A stretch of DNA of 64,000 bases from Dioscorea cayenensis subsp. rotundata (GCF_009730915.1 NC_052479.1:28397610-28461609); one strand, 5' to 3'. Shown: positions 23,028 to 33,586, numbered from the stretch's first letter. Numbers and translations: made by a program. The notes: generated by a model not told the origin, from the sequence alone.

Positions 23028-25318
23028 TCAGTTTCCATCTTTACACTGTTCAATGCTTTGTTTCATATCATCCAACTTCTCAATGACATATTCCAGTTTC
23101 TTGCAGCAAATTTCATTAGAAATTCTGGCATTATAATCACACTTCTCAAATGGGCGATACTCACAAGCACTTTTAATCTCTTCACGCAATGTCACTTGTA
23201 TATCCTGCCAACACAGAGATTCACAGACAGTTTAAATTTCATTACATGTTTGATTAGCTATTATGTAAAAAATCAATAATCACTTTTCAACAGACAATAC
23301 TGTATCAAACTTTTAGCATATTAGGACAAAGAAAAAAGCTTCCCAAAATGATCTAAAAGAAAAATAAAAGCCACATAAACTTGAGTTAATGATTATTAAG
23401 GGGAGATCACCACTCATCATTTTTGGGTATTAGTGAATAGACAATAATTACTGTGACATCATTAGGAGTGGGATGTTTATCTCTTCTATAAGTATGCAAG
23501 ATTTTGGAAGACAATGTTGCATATCTAAAACAGAATAATGGAGGATAATTTGCTCAACACACAAAATGTAATATTCTAACAAAGTAAACCCAATAATCTT
23601 CACATGATCCTGGAGAAAAAAGTACAATATTAAAGTTTAGTTGTAAATTGATCCTGCAGAAAAAGTTTTTCACCTCTACATGTTCAACAATTTCATAAGC
23701 TATAAAATCTGAACAAGTGATTGCCAAAACCAAATACTTAGAAGACTGTCTAACTATGAATTAATAAGCATAACTACAAATATGAAGCATGCTTCCAAAC
23801 TTAATAGCAGCAGAGCAACTAATGAAGATTGTCTCATGCGGATACAGTTTAGATTTGAATCTTATCAAAACCAGGGATTGCCTCATCTATTTGATCTTAG
23901 CTTGTAGATCAATCAGAATATCAACATAGATCATTAAAACATAGCCAAACAATCAAGATTGACGTATAGAAAATATGCTGCGTCACTGCATGAGATTTAG
24001 GCCTTAACATACACTAAATAAAATTTGTTCAAATGCCTGCGTGAACATAAATATTAGGGTAGTTTATATCTTGCCCTCAGAGAATAAAAGTTATATACTA
24101 TTTTAAAGGAAAGCAGAAAGAATTTCAGCAATAATATTATCTTCCTATATCGACAGAAATATTACGGAGATAATGTCTAAGAGTGTTAAATTCAAAAAGA
24201 GTATTTATGACAAGAAAACAAACATGGAAGTATCAAGGCCAACCATGATGCAACAAAATGAGTCATATATTAGTAACCAACCACACATAACTTAGAGATG
24301 TAGATTTGTGAAGGTAAGAGCCAGGATTGCAAAATTAATCAGCATTCAAGCATAACCACCAACATTTAAGAAGGAAGATCTATACATAGCCCTTCAAAAG
24401 CTATGCTCATGCACAAAACAAAGAATTTTTGTTACTCGCAACACTTCTTAGAATGGTAGTAGCTTCATCTCCATTCAAACAGGTACAACATATGTGCCTA
24501 AAAATTAAGGTCTTAAAATCAAAGTTCGCACATGCCCTTTCAAATAATTGTTACTTTGGTCATTCAGTACCCTCTCTCATATTCTCATCCCAGGTCATAC
24601 TCCATAGACGATCTAAAGGGTGCTGCATACAGTATTACCAGTAAGCGAGAGGAATGCAAATTTAGCACAATTTAATGAATGAATAATCGATTGAAGCTCG
24701 CTTGTGAGAAACTCTTGCTATTTATTCAGGATAATACCTAAAAAATTCAACTTTCTGTAATATTACTAAAAGCATGGTGAGTTAAATTTCCAGTTTTTTG
24801 GTCTAAACCATACAACAACATGAAAAGCCATTTCCTACCAAATTCCTGTTTCACAAATATTGCTGTTACTTGATAAACAACAAAATTTAAACAAATAGTT
24901 TCATTACTATTTGCATTCCACTCAGAAAAAAAAGGGGGAGCATTTCTAGAATCATATAATCTCAATTCCAAATACCAACCAAAATAACATCAAATTAAGT
25001 TTCCAAACCCTAAAAACCCTACTTTTGTCAAGCAATTTGGGAACTTTTTCATGAAGAAGCACTACTAACCCTAATGGATACCATAAATTCACGGCAGTGA
25101 CTAGTGAGAGCGTCGGATCGAGGCCCAGTGGAGTTCGCAAGCTCATCCATAACCAGCCCAGCAAGCTCCAACACTCGCACAATCCTCTGCGATATCAACA
25201 CACAAATGAATAGTAAAAAAATATAAAAAAACAATGGCTTCGAAGAGAAGGAGAAGTGGATCACCTTCTCGACGAGGTGGAGGCGTTGGAGAGAGGTATT
25301 CTGGCTCTGAGGCACCAT
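23028..25318 (-). CDS. MED11: Mediator complex subunit 11, copy B
   Basis: Three exons placed as in copy A: 25,265-25,318, 25,070-25,186 and 23,028-23,204; 115 residues with an intact frame. Exon 1 is MVPQSQNTSLQRLHLVEK. Exon 2 contains RIVRVLELAGLVMDELAN and SHCREFMVSIR. Exon 3 contains DIQVTLREEIKSACEYRPFE, then KCDYNARISNEICCKKLEYV. Glu at the two exon 3 positions is what I recall as usual in plant MED11, so copy B looks ancestral there, whereas its MVSIR (copy A has MESIR) looks derived. Function as for copy A. Both copies keep start, stop and splice sites, so both could be active. Confidence 0.93.
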
Positions 25319-25805
25319 CTCCTCCTCCTCCTCCTCCTCGGGATGACCTTCTGATCGAGAACAAAAAATTGAGAAACCTGGTGAGATGTTTGCTTTATCT
25401 CATCATCTCGTGAACACAAATCTCAAAGCAAGGTCTGTGAAGAACCGGATCACGAGGCATTGTTCATAGTCCAATGAAAAACTCTCTATTTCGAAAAAAA
25501 AACAATAAATTAACTAGTTTTTATATTATTAGGGGTTGTTTGATTGTTGATAAATAAAAATTACTGTTAAACAAAATATATTGTATGTTTTAGCGGACAT
25601 TTTAATGGTTAAACGATTAAGACATTTGACTCTCATGCAGAAAGTTGAGAATTCGATTCTTTTTCAATGTATGATTGAGACATAAATAAAATGTGTGGAG
25701 TAACTTCATTTATATTATAATTTTTTTTTAATATTTATTAAAAAAAATTACACCTCACAATTATTTCATATTATTTTTTTCTTAATCTGACTAACCTCTC
25801 TTGAA

Positions 25806-26703
25806 CAATGTTTTGAAAACCGGACCGGACCCGCCGGTCGGAGCGGAAAAACCGGGAACCGGCCCATAACCCTGTCCGGTTTTAGAATTAATGTTGACCA
25901 AATTTGGAACCGGTCAAACCTGGCCAAACCCGGTGAACCGGCCGGTCGGACCAAAACCGGATGGAACCCGGTTTTCAATTTATTTTATTTTATTTTTGTT
26001 TTTGTTTTTTTGTTTTTGTTTTTTTGCTTTTTGTTTTTAAGAAAGGACTTAGGCCATGAATTGGCTCTCTTTTTTTTTCTTGATTTCATGATGCTTTTTG
26101 AGTCTTGATTTGTCGAAAATATTATTTGGATTTTTGGAACTTTGGAGTTTAGAGGTATGAGAAAATAAACAAAAAAAGAAACTTGTAAATTGTTTAAGAG
26201 GTATAGATCATTTAGGACTTATTTTATTTTATACTTTTATTTTAATGATAATGATGATCAAATATGAGAATTAAATTAATCATACTTAGTTCTAGTTTTT
26301 ATTTTTGAATGTTCATGCCTTGTCTCATCCTCACATAATTAGTAATTTAATTAGTTGTTTAATTTATGTAGTTATCATCATCCATTTATGATTAATAGAT
26401 TAAGAAATAAAAGGTTTAGGGAGTTGTATTTGTTGCTTTATCTAGATTAATTATTTGAATTTTCAACCATTTTGATAAAATCATAATGATATTAAAATAA
26501 ATATTTAAGATAATTATGATTAAAAATATAATAAAGTTTGTTATTATATGTATATAATATATATATAATATATATATATATAATATTTAAGATAATTATT
26601 TATTTATGAAGGTCCGACCAGAACGGGTCATCCGGTCGAACCGACTGACCCGTGACCCAAATATGAGACCGGTTCGCTATCCGGTCCGGTTTTAAAAACA
26701 TTG
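25806..26703. mobile_element. Non-autonomous hAT-type DNA transposon
   Basis: Terminal inverted repeats start CAATGTTTTGAAAACCGGAC on the left and, read inward from the right, CAATGTTTTTAAAACCGGAC. CAATG fits the hAT terminal consensus YARNG. Flanking 8-bp target duplications are CTCTTGAA (25,798-25,805) and CTCTTGAG (26,704-26,711), 7 of 8 matching, the length hAT elements produce. The matching site in copy A (about 14,830-14,845) lacks the element. Subterminal regions are rich in CCGGT/ACCGG motifs on both sides. No transposase frame is present. Confidence 0.85.
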
Positions 26704-27039
26704 CTCTTGAGCTTTTTATGGAATTTATTTTAAATACCCATGCACTAAAAGAAAGTAATAATAAAATCATCAGTAATTATAATACGAATATAATAAATTT
26801 ATTTATTTTTTAGTTAAATCTGATATTTATCTAACACCAAAAACAGGGTTAGAGACTGGTTAATGAAGGTACAAGCAAACTGTTGTGAGTATAAGTTTAG
26901 AGATTTACATCATTTCAACGGCCAATCAAACTCTGTATAAATTGAAATGGTTTAAAATTAGTCTAAAATAAAAATTATTTTTATATATAACATAACTTTA
27001 CAGTAAATCAAACATAAAAAAAATAACTTGTGCGTTTTT

Positions 27040-28017
27040 AACCTTTCTAGTTTTTTAAATTATCAAAATAACCCTATATAAAATTTATTCACCAACATCG
27101 ATTTAAAAACATCATATCAAGTTATGTTATCAACTATATGAGGAGTTGACCTTTTAAAAATTTTAAAATATTGGTTATTTTTCATGCATACCTTTTTTTT
27201 TGTTTAAAAAAATCACAAAAATAATTTTTTTTATTTGTAAACCATTTTTAAGTTATTATTTTTTTAAAAAAATATATATATATAACCTTTTTTTTAAAAA
27301 AAATATGTTGTTATTATTATTATTACTACATCTTCTTGGTTTTTGGTTTTTGAAGCCATTTTAAAAATTGTTATTATTATTAGCATAACTATTTTTTAAA
27401 CAATCACATTAATGATTTTCTAAAATCATTTTAAGTTATTATTTTTTAATGGTATTTATTTTGAAAAATTATTATTATTATCATCATCATCATCATCATT
27501 TTTTATTCAACAACTTGTTTGTAGTTTAAATAACAATAATTTTATTCAATTACTTCTGAAACATATGTGCCATCAATGCGAATCATTTCTTATCATGGAA
27601 GTAGAATCACACTCTCACTAATCGAATTTCTCTTACACTCGAAACAAACTGCGCGTGTCATGCATGGTTTTTTTTTAATTAAATCTCAAAATTAAAAATA
27701 AAACATGTACAAAATAAATTTATACTAGCTGTGAAATCTGCAATAAACAAATCTATTCTCTATCTAACACTAAATAAATAAATAAATAATAAAACACATC
27801 GAAATATATTTAAAAAAAATAAAAACAAATAATTTTAAACAATTTAAACCACAAATAAGTTTTAAAAAACATGTAAAATAATTCATATTTTAATAATAAT
27901 AACTACATATTCTTCCAATAAAAAATACGGTTGAAAAATATATAATCTTTTTTATAAAATAATGACGTAAAACAGTATAAAAATAAAAATATCTCATTTT
28001 TGTAATTTTTTTTTAAA
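27040..28017. repeat. AT-rich dispersed repeat, right copy, and flank
   Basis: 27,040-27,500 matches 20,550-21,000 directly. About 27,500-27,545 and 27,840-27,880 match 21,280-21,320 and 20,985-21,040 as reverse complements, so this is a partly folded-back repeat. It includes (ATT)n/(ATC)n tracts near 27,465-27,500. No gene recognised. Confidence 0.55.
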
Positions 28018-28112
28018 TATCATTCTGATAAATATCATGATAATATTAAGAAATCTTAATATCTTAAAATAAAAGATAAAACAAAAAATATTCATCAAGA
28101 GATAAAAATGAT
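28018..28112 (+). repeat. Inverted copy of the viral segment upstream of the capsid ORF
   Basis: This stretch is nearly the exact reverse complement of 29,926-30,022 (both hold ATGATAATATTAAGAAATCT on opposite strands). Here it is joined directly to viral promoter copy 1, marking a recombination junction at about 28,113. Confidence 0.9.
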
Positions 28113-28628
28113 AACTAGGTTTGTAACTGTAGCAATAACTGTAGCAACAGTAGTTTTACCGTTGAAGATCATGCTTGTAATAAGTGGGTTTGGTAAGTGT
28201 CATGTTTACTACATGACAATTAGGTATATGTCTTGTTAGCTATAGTTAAGTTTGGTAAGTGTCTTGTTAGCTATAGTTGAGTTTGGTATATGTCTTGTAA
28301 CAAATAGTTAGGACTTGGAGCCTATATAAGGCAACCTTGGGTTGTAAGGAGAGGATATACTTAGAGACTCAACACCCACACATCCTTAAGGTCTCATCCC
28401 TTCCCTTGTATCCACCATCCAAGTCTAATGCAATAAAGAAGTCCTTTTTTGTTGATACATCTCTCTCTCTTTAATAATTATGCTTATGCTTCTTTCTCTT
28501 TAACTCTTTAAGCTTCCGCCCTAACCGTTACTTCACCCCAGATAAACCCCGGAGTAAGTTGAACGGCATTCCCAACGTTCACATCTCCGTCCCCTAGGAG
28601 AAGCCGGCGTGCCCCGTGTGATCTAGTG
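28113..28628 (+). promoter_or_regulatory. Viral promoter/leader, copy 1
   Basis: Two 31-bp direct repeats (28,230-28,260 and 28,261-28,291, both with TCTTGTTAGCTATAGTT) precede the TATA box CCTATATAAGG at 28,321-28,331. An AATAAA signal follows at 28,432. The leader continues to GTGTGATCTAGTG, the bases just before the primer site in copy 2, and breaks there at 28,628 into inverted capsid sequence. This is near-identical to copy 4. Confidence 0.85.
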
Positions 28629-29838
28629 CTCTTTTATTTGGTTTAGGTCTTCCTTTTTTAAAGTATTGACTTCTTTTTAATCCTTTTTGTTTTTTCCATT
28701 CATTATTTAGGGCTGGTACATATATTTTACTACAATAACTATAATTTGAGATTTGTCTGTTTGCTTCTGCTTCCAAACATTTATCTTTTAAATAATTAAA
28801 TGTAAACATTATTGCTGACCCTATTCCAGTTAAATTTTCATGTCCTTTTTCGATCCAATTTTTTAAAATAATATCTCCTAAAGGTTTAGGGAGTTTATTA
28901 AACCATTTTTTAGTTAATTCATTATTTGTGAATGCTCTTCCTGTTTTAGCTGCTAATGTTATATATGCTTGACTAAATTGAACAATTTCACCAAAGTTTT
29001 GGATTTGGAGTCTTTCTAAATCTCTGGCTGTCATATCTTGTAATAGTGTGTCTCCTCTAGATGGATTAGTTCCTAAGATAATTTGTCTAATTTGTCCTGT
29101 TATATTATATGGATTATCAGCCATTTGTACCATGTATTGATATTCTTCTAAATAATTAATTTTCCAACTATTTAGTAAATCTCTTGCAGTGGTTCCTAAA
29201 AGATTTTCAATAAAGTTTGTTGTTCCTATTGAGTCTAATGTATGGGGTATTCTTTCTAATGCATTTATGGCATCTGATTCCCATCTATCTATTAATTCTG
29301 GCCAATTTTGAGGATGAACTGTGCTTAGTACTAACATACTTCCTTCATTATTTTGTTTAGGCATTGTTTTTATAACTTCTAAGGGATCTGGTTTCCCTTT
29401 GTATGTTTTGAAATTTTGTTCATAATAATTAGTTGAATTGAAATTATGTTGAGATGGAAATTGTAAAGTTTGAGTTGTTCTGCTAGTTCTTTCAATTGTT
29501 GTTGGGGTTACTATTATTCTGGTATTTGAACTTTCTGCTCTTTGATTATCTGAAATATTACTTGCTCTTGATTCTACATTCATCATTATTTCTTCTATAT
29601 TGATTTTTTCTAATTGTCTGATCATTTCTTGATATTCTTCATCTTCTTCATTATTATTGATTTCTTCCATTATGTAGTTTTCTTCTGTTCTTATTTTTTT
29701 TGGATAATTATATTTATCATATTTGCATTCTATTAAAAATTTTATATCATCAATATCTTCTGGTAATTCTTCGAAATCAATTGTCCAGTCATATCCTGGA
29801 TATATTTTTTCTATTATTTCTTCCATTTTGATATCCAT
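28594..29838 (-). CDS. Endogenous pararetrovirus capsid protein ORF, 3' truncated
   Basis: A 414-codon open frame from ATG at 29,838. It has an acidic N-terminal third (many Glu/Asp to about residue 90), a central domain with ENLLGTTARDLLNSW (211-225) and LTKKWFNKLPKPLG (308-321), and a basic stretch KKQKGLKRSQYFKKGRPKPN (382-401). This order matches caulimovirid coat proteins, which enclose the viral DNA. The zinc knuckle usually found after the basic region is absent: from about residue 403 the frame runs into the inverted leader of promoter copy 1, so the last dozen residues are not viral capsid sequence. Start choice: a second Met lies at residue 5. Strong A bias on the coding strand. Confidence 0.8.
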   Translation of the reverse strand: MDIKMEEIIEKIYPGYDWTIDFEELPEDIDDIKFLIECKYDKYNYPKKIRTEENYIMEEINNNEEDEEYQEMIRQLEKINIEEIMMNVESRASNISDNQRAESSNTRIIVTPTTIERTSRTTQTLQFPSQHNFNSTNYYEQNFKTYKGKPDPLEVIKTMPKQNNEGSMLVLSTVHPQNWPELIDRWESDAINALERIPHTLDSIGTTNFIENLLGTTARDLLNSWKINYLEEYQYMVQMADNPYNITGQIRQIILGTNPSRGDTLLQDMTARDLERLQIQNFGEIVQFSQAYITLAAKTGRAFTNNELTKKWFNKLPKPLGDIILKNWIEKGHENLTGIGSAIMFTFNYLKDKCLEAEANRQISNYSYCSKIYVPALNNEWKKQKGLKRSQYFKKGRPKPNKRALDHTGHAGFS

Positions 29839-29968
29839 TTTTGTTTTTATGATTATGTTAATATTAAACTTTCTATTATTTCTTCTATAATTTGCATTGT
29901 CATTTTTAATACCGCTAATGCTTTAGTTATCATTTTTATCTCTTGATGAATATTTTTTGTTTTATCTT

Positions 29969-30094
29969 TTATTTTAAGATATTAAGATTTCTTAATATTA
30001 TCATGATATTTATCATAATGAATATTATTATTGTAATACATATTACTTGTATTATAATTATTTTCTCTATTGTTTCTTTAAGAATTTGGTTCAT
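29969..30094 (-). CDS. Small hydrophobic viral ORF
   Basis: A 41-codon frame between the first-ORF remnant and the capsid ORF. It begins MNQILKETIEKIIII, and its remainder is almost all Ile/Met/Leu/Phe, so it would form one membrane-spanning segment, ending RNLNILK. A second short frame with an amphipathic stretch (MITKALAVLKMTMQIIEE) lies between it and the capsid start. Extreme AT richness alone can give Ile-rich frames, so coding status is uncertain. No family recognised. Confidence 0.3.
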   Translation of the reverse strand: MNQILKETIEKIIIIQVICITIIIFIMINIMIILRNLNILK

Positions 30095-30240
30095 TAATGT
30101 CTTAATTTGATTTGATGATTTATGGTTTCTTTCTTTTGGATATTGATATTTTTTATTTGATATTTTGTTGTTGATTTGATTTTTTCTTGTTGATTGAATA
30201 TTTTGTTATAGTAAGATAAACTTTGATTTAATTTTTTTTT
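30094..30240 (-). pseudogene. Start of the first viral ORF, fragment (-)
   Basis: Encodes YYNKIFNQQEKIKS and the next residues, almost the same peptide as the start of the movement-protein frame at 32,488 on the other strand. After about 40 residues the frame stops and the movement-protein body is not present here. It lies directly downstream of the minus-strand leader. Confidence 0.7.
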
Positions 30241-31020
30241 ATATTTAAACTGAAATAAGATTTGGAGAAAATATAATCTACTTTTACTTTGCAGTAAAAG
30301 AAAAATAATAACTTGAAATAAGTAAGAGAGAATTCTTATGCAATAACAAGATCCAAAACATGTAATACGATAAAAGTTAAACTTGGTAAATAACTCTATT
30401 TGATCCATAATTATTGAAAGTAAAAACTTGTTTTTGGGTTTTGTTGGTTTTTTAGTTTTTATGGGTTTTTGAAAATCAAACTTTTTTTCACCGTGGACAT
30501 TCTCTGTCGGCTCGTTCAACCTTACCGTCTTAGAGTGTACTAACCTTTCCCTGTCTGCGATACTAGGCCACCCTTGTAGAGTCTCCAGTTTCAAAAGCCT
30601 GAGTGTTCCACTTTGCATAATTACTTAGAAGAGTAATTTTTAGCAAATCAAATGATTATCTTTTAATATGTGAGAGTTCATCTTGTCCACATTTCAGAGT
30701 TAAAGACTTACCTCCACACTCTTTTTCCCCTAAACGGACCTCCTGTCCTTCAGACAGGTACTTCTTGGTGTTCTCCAGTTTGTCTTACTCATTATATTAG
30801 TTAGATTAACTCTTTTCACATAAAAGATTCATTTTTCAAGCTCAAAATATTTTTCAAAGATTTGTACAAAACTCATTTTTTAGATTTTAGATAATGGTTC
30901 ATGGATCAAATAAAAGCTATACTACCAAGATAAAATTTACTATTTACATGTTGGGGGCCCTGTTAAGGGTTTTACCCCTGCATGGTAAACATTACCTTCA
31001 GGTTTTTGAGGAAGTTTACT
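30241..31020 (-). promoter_or_regulatory. Viral 5' leader (-)
   Basis: About 780 nt between the primer site and the first ORF, with several short ATG frames, as usual in caulimovirid leaders. It holds a strong 5' splice consensus GGAG|GTAAGT at 30,711/30,710 and a good 3' splice consensus CTTATTTCAG ending at 30,250. Their use would remove most of the short upstream frames. Confidence 0.6.
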
Positions 31021-31035
31021 GTATCTCTGATACCA
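31021..31035 (-). promoter_or_regulatory. tRNA-Met primer-binding site of the pararetrovirus
   Basis: TGGTATCAGAGATAC on the minus strand. The first 11 bases match the complement of the initiator tRNA-Met 3' end that primes minus-strand synthesis in Caulimoviridae. It sits at the expected place between promoter/leader copy 2 and the long leader. Confidence 0.9.
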
Positions 31036-31472
31036 CTAGATCACACGGGGCGCGCCGGCTCCTCCTAGGGGACGGAGATGTGAACGTTGGGAATGCCGTT
31101 CAACTTACTCCGGGGTTTATCCGGGGTGAAGTAACAGTTAGGGCGGAAGCTTAAAGAGTTAAAGAGAAAGAAGCATAAGCATAAATATTAAAGAGATAGA
31201 GATGTATCAACAAAGAAGGACTTCTTTATTGCATTAGACTTGGATGGTGGATACAAGAGAAAGGATGAGACCTTAAGGATGTGTGGGTGTTGAGTCTCTA
31301 AGTATATCTTCTCCTTACAACCCAAGGGGGCCTTATATAGGCTCCAAGTCCTAACTATTTGTTACAAGACATATACCAAACTCAACTATAGCTAACAAGA
31401 CACTTACCAAACTTAACTATAGCTAACAAGACATATACCTAATTGTCATGTAGTAAACATGACACTTACAAA
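31036..31472 (-). promoter_or_regulatory. Viral promoter/leader, copy 2 (-)
   Basis: Reverse complement of copies 1 and 4: TATA box CCTATATAAGG (rc at about 31,332-31,342), the AATAAA signal and both 31-bp repeats are present. It is the only copy joined to an intact primer site, and it drives toward the capsid block. Confidence 0.85.
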
Positions 31473-31880
31473 ATCCATTCATAGCAACAATAGTTTTACT
31501 GTTGAAAATCATGCTTGTAATAAGTGGGTTTGGTAAGTGTCATGTTTACTACATGACAATTAGGTATATGTCTTGTTAGCTATAAGATTTGAAACTTTGG
31601 TAAATAGTTGACTTTGGGATGTAGCTGCAAATAGATGGGACTTTGGAGCCTATATAAGGCCCCCTTTGGGATAGAAGATGCTAGACTGAACACTCGGACG
31701 TCACTTTTCTCATCAACATCCCATGTCATGTGCTCGCCTAACTGTTGACCTGCTATGTGTGTCATATTTACGCTTCTTTCGTCTCTAACTCTTTAAAGCC
31801 CTCACTGCGTTGACTCTGCTCCGGATGATGGCTTCCCAGCGTTCACGCGTCCCTGCAGTGGCGATCGTGTGATCCGCATG
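31473..31880 (+). promoter_or_regulatory. Viral promoter/leader, copy 3, diverged (+)
   Basis: 31,495-31,583 is nearly identical to copies 1 and 4. From about 31,584 it diverges strongly, has only one 31-bp repeat, but keeps the TATA context GCCTATATAAGGC at 31,649-31,661. The downstream leader is only patchily similar (CTTCTTTC, TAACTCTTTAA, GTTCAC, GTGTGATC). No primer site like that of copy 2 follows. Confidence 0.75.
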
Positions 31881-32487
31881 TACTCGGCTGATGAAACTGA
31901 CCGTGTGAGCGTAGCAGCGGGCTCGCGACTTGTAAATGGTTTTATCGTGAGTGTAACTGTTGATCCGTGGACCGATCTCATCTAAAGATGAGTTTGCTGG
32001 GAAGTGAGTGTGATCTTTTCAGCTGAGGTGAAAGGATATGTGACGAAAGCGTGGAGGGCTGACAAATGCGTCGTAGGGCGAGGAGTCGGTTGGGGAAACG
32101 CGTATAAGATCTGACTGCTGACGGGAAAATCACGTATGTGGTCAGTTGCTGAGAAGTCCTGTTCGAGATGAGCGCTGAGCTGTGGAGCGGAGCTCGGAGA
32201 CGCTGGGGTGACAGGCTGGCGTTGCGTGAGTGCCTGGGTCGAGAGCCGTGGGGCAAGGTGACAGCCTGAGCTGGGCTCACAACTGGCAGTAGGCCACGTG
32301 GATACAGGTTGGCAGTGAAGTGTGGTCAGCTGGGTGATTTCATGCATGTTTTTATCGGTTTCGGATCGTTGTATGCGGGCAACTCGAGCTGTTCGATTGA
32401 TCACTGTCTTTCTGAAGTGAAAAGTGGATCATATTTTTACGCAAATCTTGTTCGGGTTTAAATATAAAAGAATTAAATCAGGGTTTA
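31881..32487 (+). promoter_or_regulatory. Leader of the movement-protein block, unusually GC-rich
   Basis: Its end (about 32,410-32,487) aligns with the end of the minus-strand leader (shared GTTTAAATATAAAA and ACTATAACAAAATATTCAAT). Most of 31,881-32,440 has many CpG and GC-rich words, quite unlike the AT-rich leader of copy 2. Open frames here on the minus strand look non-coding. Confidence 0.55.
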
Positions 32488-33531
32488 TGTACTATAACAA
32501 AATATTCAATCAACAAGAAAAAATCAAATCATCAACAAAATATCAAATAAAAAATATCAATATCAAAAAAGAAAAGAAGTAACATATACAATTGAAGAAC
32601 AACAAAATAAAGCAAGAGATAAGAATATAAAATTAATTCCTGGAGAAGAATTATATAAATTTGGAATATTTGAAACAAAAACAAAAATATATGAACATTA
32701 TGATGAAATAGAAGTATGTTGTACAAATGATGATAAACAAATTATAATGGATTTAATAAAAGAAGAATCATATAACAAACTTATATTGTCAGGATACACA
32801 TTAATTCATTTAGGTCTCTTAATGTTAGGAGTAATAAGATTACACAGAAAAGGATTAGGAACAAGAATATTAGTAAGCTTAGTAGATATTAGACAAATTA
32901 AAAATATGACAAAAGCAACTATAGAATCCATGGAAGTAGATATGAATATAGATCATCCAGAAATTATATATATGACCCCAAACTTTATAATTCCATTAGA
33001 AATATTTTATAAATATATAAAATTAATAATAAATTCAAAAGGATATGCCATGATTTCAAATGCAGCAAATCTAATAATAACAAAAACATTCACGGGACAA
33101 CTGACAAACAGTTGTAGAATCAATTATATTTTAACACCTAAAAAAGCAAAATCATTTTTAGAAAATCAAGGACTAAAAGGAATAGAAGGAAAATTTTATC
33201 AATCAGAAATGTTAGAAGGAAGTGAATGGAACATCCAACCCATTGATATCCCAACAACATCAAATAGACCAAGTAATGCAGAATTTTATGAAAATATCTA
33301 GGAAGTATAAGTGTATCTATAACAGACCAAATAAAATATAGAAGAGCAATCTGGCTGATATGTGTAAAAGATTATGTAACAATGAAAGAATTTTATAAAA
33401 TAAGCTCAAAAATATTAATAGAAACAACAACAGTAAAATATGATAATCAAGGAAATTGGATATGGAATACAAAATATATACCAAGAAAAGAATTATACCC
33501 ATCGAACATCAACAAAGAAAAATCAGATTAG
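32488..33531 (+). pseudogene. Endogenous pararetrovirus movement protein, frame interrupted twice
   Basis: Starts MYYNKIFNQQEKIKSS. The longest uninterrupted part, 32,747-33,301 (184 codons), carries the 30K movement-protein core: GYTLIHLGLLMLGVIRLHRK, then LVSLVDIRQIKNMTKATIES, with the expected Asp at residue 47 of that frame. Movement proteins of this family gate plasmodesmata for cell-to-cell spread. The frame is broken near 32,592 and near 33,297; in each case viral-like coding resumes in another frame (after the second break, to a stop at 33,531). The protein as written is therefore not complete. It lies directly downstream of the plus-strand leader. Confidence 0.8.
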
Positions 33532-33586
33532 ATAAATAGAAAAAATCCCTTCAAGAACAATTTAAATCTATTGAAAGCTGGTATAC

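Larger units (their letters stand above)
21499..27030. repeat. Segmental duplication, copy B (contains MED11)
   Basis: Direct repeat of 10,461-15,190, about 11 kb downstream. It is longer because an 898-bp hAT-type element has inserted at 25,806. Differences from copy A are scattered substitutions and small indels in non-coding DNA, with few coding changes. No gene other than MED11 is recognised in it. Confidence 0.93.

Noticed and set aside
31978..32404. Overlapping minus-strand open frames of 100-140 codons in the viral leader
   Set aside because: They come from the GC-rich leader segment, lack any motif, and run opposite to the aligned viral leader.
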